From contig NZ_CAMPKE010000025.1 of assembly GCF_946887195.1 (NCBI RefSeq), positions 1-42,413 on the forward strand: 42,413 nt of DNA, read 5' to 3'. Below are positions 40,950-42,413 of the stretch, in pieces. Numbering within the stretch: position 1 is the stretch's first letter; each line of letters opens with the position of its first letter. This stretch comes from an uncultured Halomonas sp. (GTDB lineage: Bacteria > Pseudomonadota > Gammaproteobacteria > Pseudomonadales > Halomonadaceae). The notes under the pieces are model-generated. The model saw only the letters and a list, made by a program, of their open reading frames with translations, made no database searches and was not told where the DNA came from. Both the position numbers and the translations under genes were made by a program.

Positions 40950-41021
40950 CGGAAAAGCGGCTGCGCTCGGTATAACCGTGTTAAAAATCAACTCAAGGTA
41001 CTCATTTACTTTGCTCGTGGC

Positions 41022-42050
41022 TCAACGCTTGAACGCGAGCATGCGCTCCAGCGGCTTGAGCGCTCGCTGACGCAGGGCCTCCTCGACGAACACCTCGCCA
41101 CTACCATCGCGCAGCGCGCCGGTCAGATTATCGAGGGCGTTCATCGCCATCCAGGGGCAATGGGCGCAGCTTCTGCAGGTCGCGCCGCTACCGGCGGTGG
41201 GCGCTTCGAACAGCGTCTTGTCGGGCACCGCCTGCTGCATCTTGAAGAAGATGCCACGGTCGGTGGCGACGATCAGCCTGTCGTTGGGCAGCGTTTTCGC
41301 GGCGGCGATCAATTGCGAGGTGGAACCCACCACGTCGGCAATCTCGACCACGCTGGCCGGCGATTCCGGATGCACCAGCACCGCCGCATCCGAATAGAGC
41401 GCCTTGAGGTCGTCGATGCCCTTGGCCTTGAACTCTTCGTGAACGATACAGGCGCCATCCCAGAGCAGCATGTCGGCACCGGTCTTTTGCTGGATGTAGC
41501 CACCCAGGTGCTTGTCCGGCGCCCATAGGATCTTCTCGCCGCGCGCCTGGAGATGTTCGATCACATCCACGGCGATGGACGAGGTCACCACCCAATCGGC
41601 ACGCGCCTTCACCGCTGCCGAGGTATTGGCGTAGACCACCACGGTGCGCTCGGGGTGCTGATCGCAGAAGGCGCTGAACGCGTCGGCCGGGCAACCGACA
41701 TCCAGCGAGCAGGTGGCTTCGAGGGTCGGCATCAGCACGCGCTTCTCGGGTGACAGGATCTTGGCGGTCTCGCCCATGAAACGCACGCCGGCGACCACCA
41801 GTGTCGAGGCGTCGTGGCGCGCGCCGAAACGTGCCATTTCCAGGGAATCCGCCACACAACCGCCGGTCTCTTCGGCGAGTTGTTGAATGGCGTCGTCGGT
41901 ATAGTAGTGCGCCACCAGCACGGCATTTCGCTCGTGCAGCAGGCGCTTGATTTCATCGATGCGTGCTTCGTCCTCGGCGGGAATCCGCGTCGGGCAATAC
42001 GCACGAGCCAAGTGCTCTCGCACCAGGGCGTGGGAAGTCATGGTCGTCAT
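41022..42050 (-). CDS. nadA: Quinolinate synthase
   Basis: Condenses iminoaspartate and dihydroxyacetone phosphate to quinolinate for NAD synthesis, using an oxygen-sensitive 4Fe-4S cluster. The 342-residue product has [18 protein letters not shown] (substrate site), [26 protein letters not shown] and the final cluster region [15 protein letters not shown]. The start is uncertain: the ATG at 42050 is chosen, with an ATG at 42041 and a GTG at 42062 also in frame and no clear ribosome-binding site for any. It is convergent with bepA. Confidence 0.97.
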   Translation of the reverse strand: MTTMTSHALVREHLARAYCPTRIPAEDEARIDEIKRLLHERNAVLVAHYYTDDAIQQLAEETGGCVADSLEMARFGARHDASTLVVAGVRFMGETAKILSPEKRVLMPTLEATCSLDVGCPADAFSAFCDQHPERTVVVYANTSAAVKARADWVVTSSIAVDVIEHLQARGEKILWAPDKHLGGYIQQKTGADMLLWDGACIVHEEFKAKGIDDLKALYSDAAVLVHPESPASVVEIADVVGSTSQLIAAAKTLPNDRLIVATDRGIFFKMQQAVPDKTLFEAPTAGSGATCRSCAHCPWMAMNALDNLTGALRDGSGEVFVEEALRQRALKPLERMLAFKR

Positions 42051-42210
42051 CGTGTCTACCACTGCGACAGGCAGGGGCTCCCCCTGCGTTTACCACAAGC
42101 GCCCGAGTTCGATCGCTTCGATCTCCGACGCACCTGGCAATAGGGTACTGCGCGGCGCGCGCGCTGCCCAGCCCTATCGCATAAAGGGCGGTAAGTCGCC
42201 CACGGCAAAA

Positions 42211-42235
42211 CGCCCTCGCATCGAATGCGAGGGCG
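42211..42235 (-). terminator. Terminator of the tRNA-Lys transcript
   Basis: A perfect 10-base stem (CGCCCTCGCA / TGCGAGGGCG) with a 5-base loop is followed on the - strand by four T. It lies about 15 bases after the CCA end of the tRNA-Lys gene. Confidence 0.92.
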
Positions 42236-42249
42236 CTTCACGAAAAGCA

Positions 42250-42325
42250 TGGTGGGTCGTGTAGGATTCGAACCTACGACCAATTGGTTAAAAGCCAACT
42301 GCTCTACCAACTGAGCTAACGACCC
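42250..42325 (-). tRNA. tRNA-Lys (anticodon UUU)
   Basis: On the - strand a 76-base cloverleaf runs from GGGTCGT to the encoded CCA. The acceptor arms pair (GGGTCGT / ACGACCC), the D arm is GCTC..GAGC, the anticodon loop is CTTTTAA with TTT at positions 34-36, and the T arm has GGTTCGAATCC. Confidence 0.98.
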
Positions 42326-42359
42326 GCCGCCGAACCGTCGGATGCCTCGCAAGGAGATA

Positions 42360-42413
42360 TGGTGGGTCGTGTAGGATTCGAACCTACGACCAATTGGTTA
42401 AAAGCCAACTGCT
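42360..42413 (-). tRNA. tRNA-Lys (anticodon UUU), second copy, cut by the window end
   Basis: The visible 54 bases from the CCA end are identical to the same part of the tRNA at 42250-42325, including the TTT anticodon. The 5' third lies beyond the window. Only 34 bases separate the copies, so they probably form one transcript. Confidence 0.95.

Overview
The window (42.4 kb, GC-rich) looks like chromosomal DNA of a gammaproteobacterium, most likely a Halomonadaceae-type marine or halophilic bacterium. The support is the set and order of housekeeping genes (dapA-bamC-purC, divergent ampD/nadC, aceE-aceF with three lipoyl domains, plsB, adk, nadA, tusA, bepA). The genus assignment is inference from gene content, not from a marker gene.

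Region 1 (1-4.8 kb, + strand) is an accessory island. It opens inside a truncated VasX-like type VI secretion (T6SS) membrane-acting effector, followed by a multi-pass membrane protein gene with very long G tracts (12 and 10 G). Then come a short near-copy of part of the effector and a split membrane-protein gene interrupted at two poly-T runs. A strong bidirectional terminator closes the island at 4.81-4.84 kb.

Region 2 (4.87-24.1 kb) is mostly core: a NarL-type response regulator next to acs (acetyl-CoA synthetase), sprT, a UPF0149 protein, a ClsB-like phospholipase D protein, plsB, rsmJ, uppP, tsaB, adk, the pyruvate dehydrogenase genes aceE-aceF, ampD, nadC, a GNAT acetyltransferase and trmO.

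Region 3 (24.2-34.8 kb, all on the - strand) is a catabolic island. An eight-gene, tightly packed or overlapping series encodes a molybdenum hydroxylase (large, FAD and 2Fe-2S subunits), an aryl/furoyl-type acyl-CoA synthetase, a crotonase-fold enzyme, a BenE-family transporter, XdhC and a MocA-like cytidylyltransferase. An AraC-family regulator lies beyond it. Gene order and content match the hmfABCDE scheme for 2-furoate degradation: 2-furoate to 2-furoyl-CoA, then 5-hydroxy-2-furoyl-CoA, then 2-oxoglutaroyl-CoA, then 2-oxoglutarate. Importer and cofactor-maturation genes are built into the same apparent operon. The large subunit carries a C-terminal CoxG-like (SRPBCC) domain.

Region 4 (34.9-42.4 kb) is core again: purC, a metallo-beta-lactamase-fold hydrolase, bamC and dapA on the - strand; bcp; tusA; bepA; nadA; and two identical tandem tRNA-Lys(UUU) genes, the second cut by the window edge, with a terminator.
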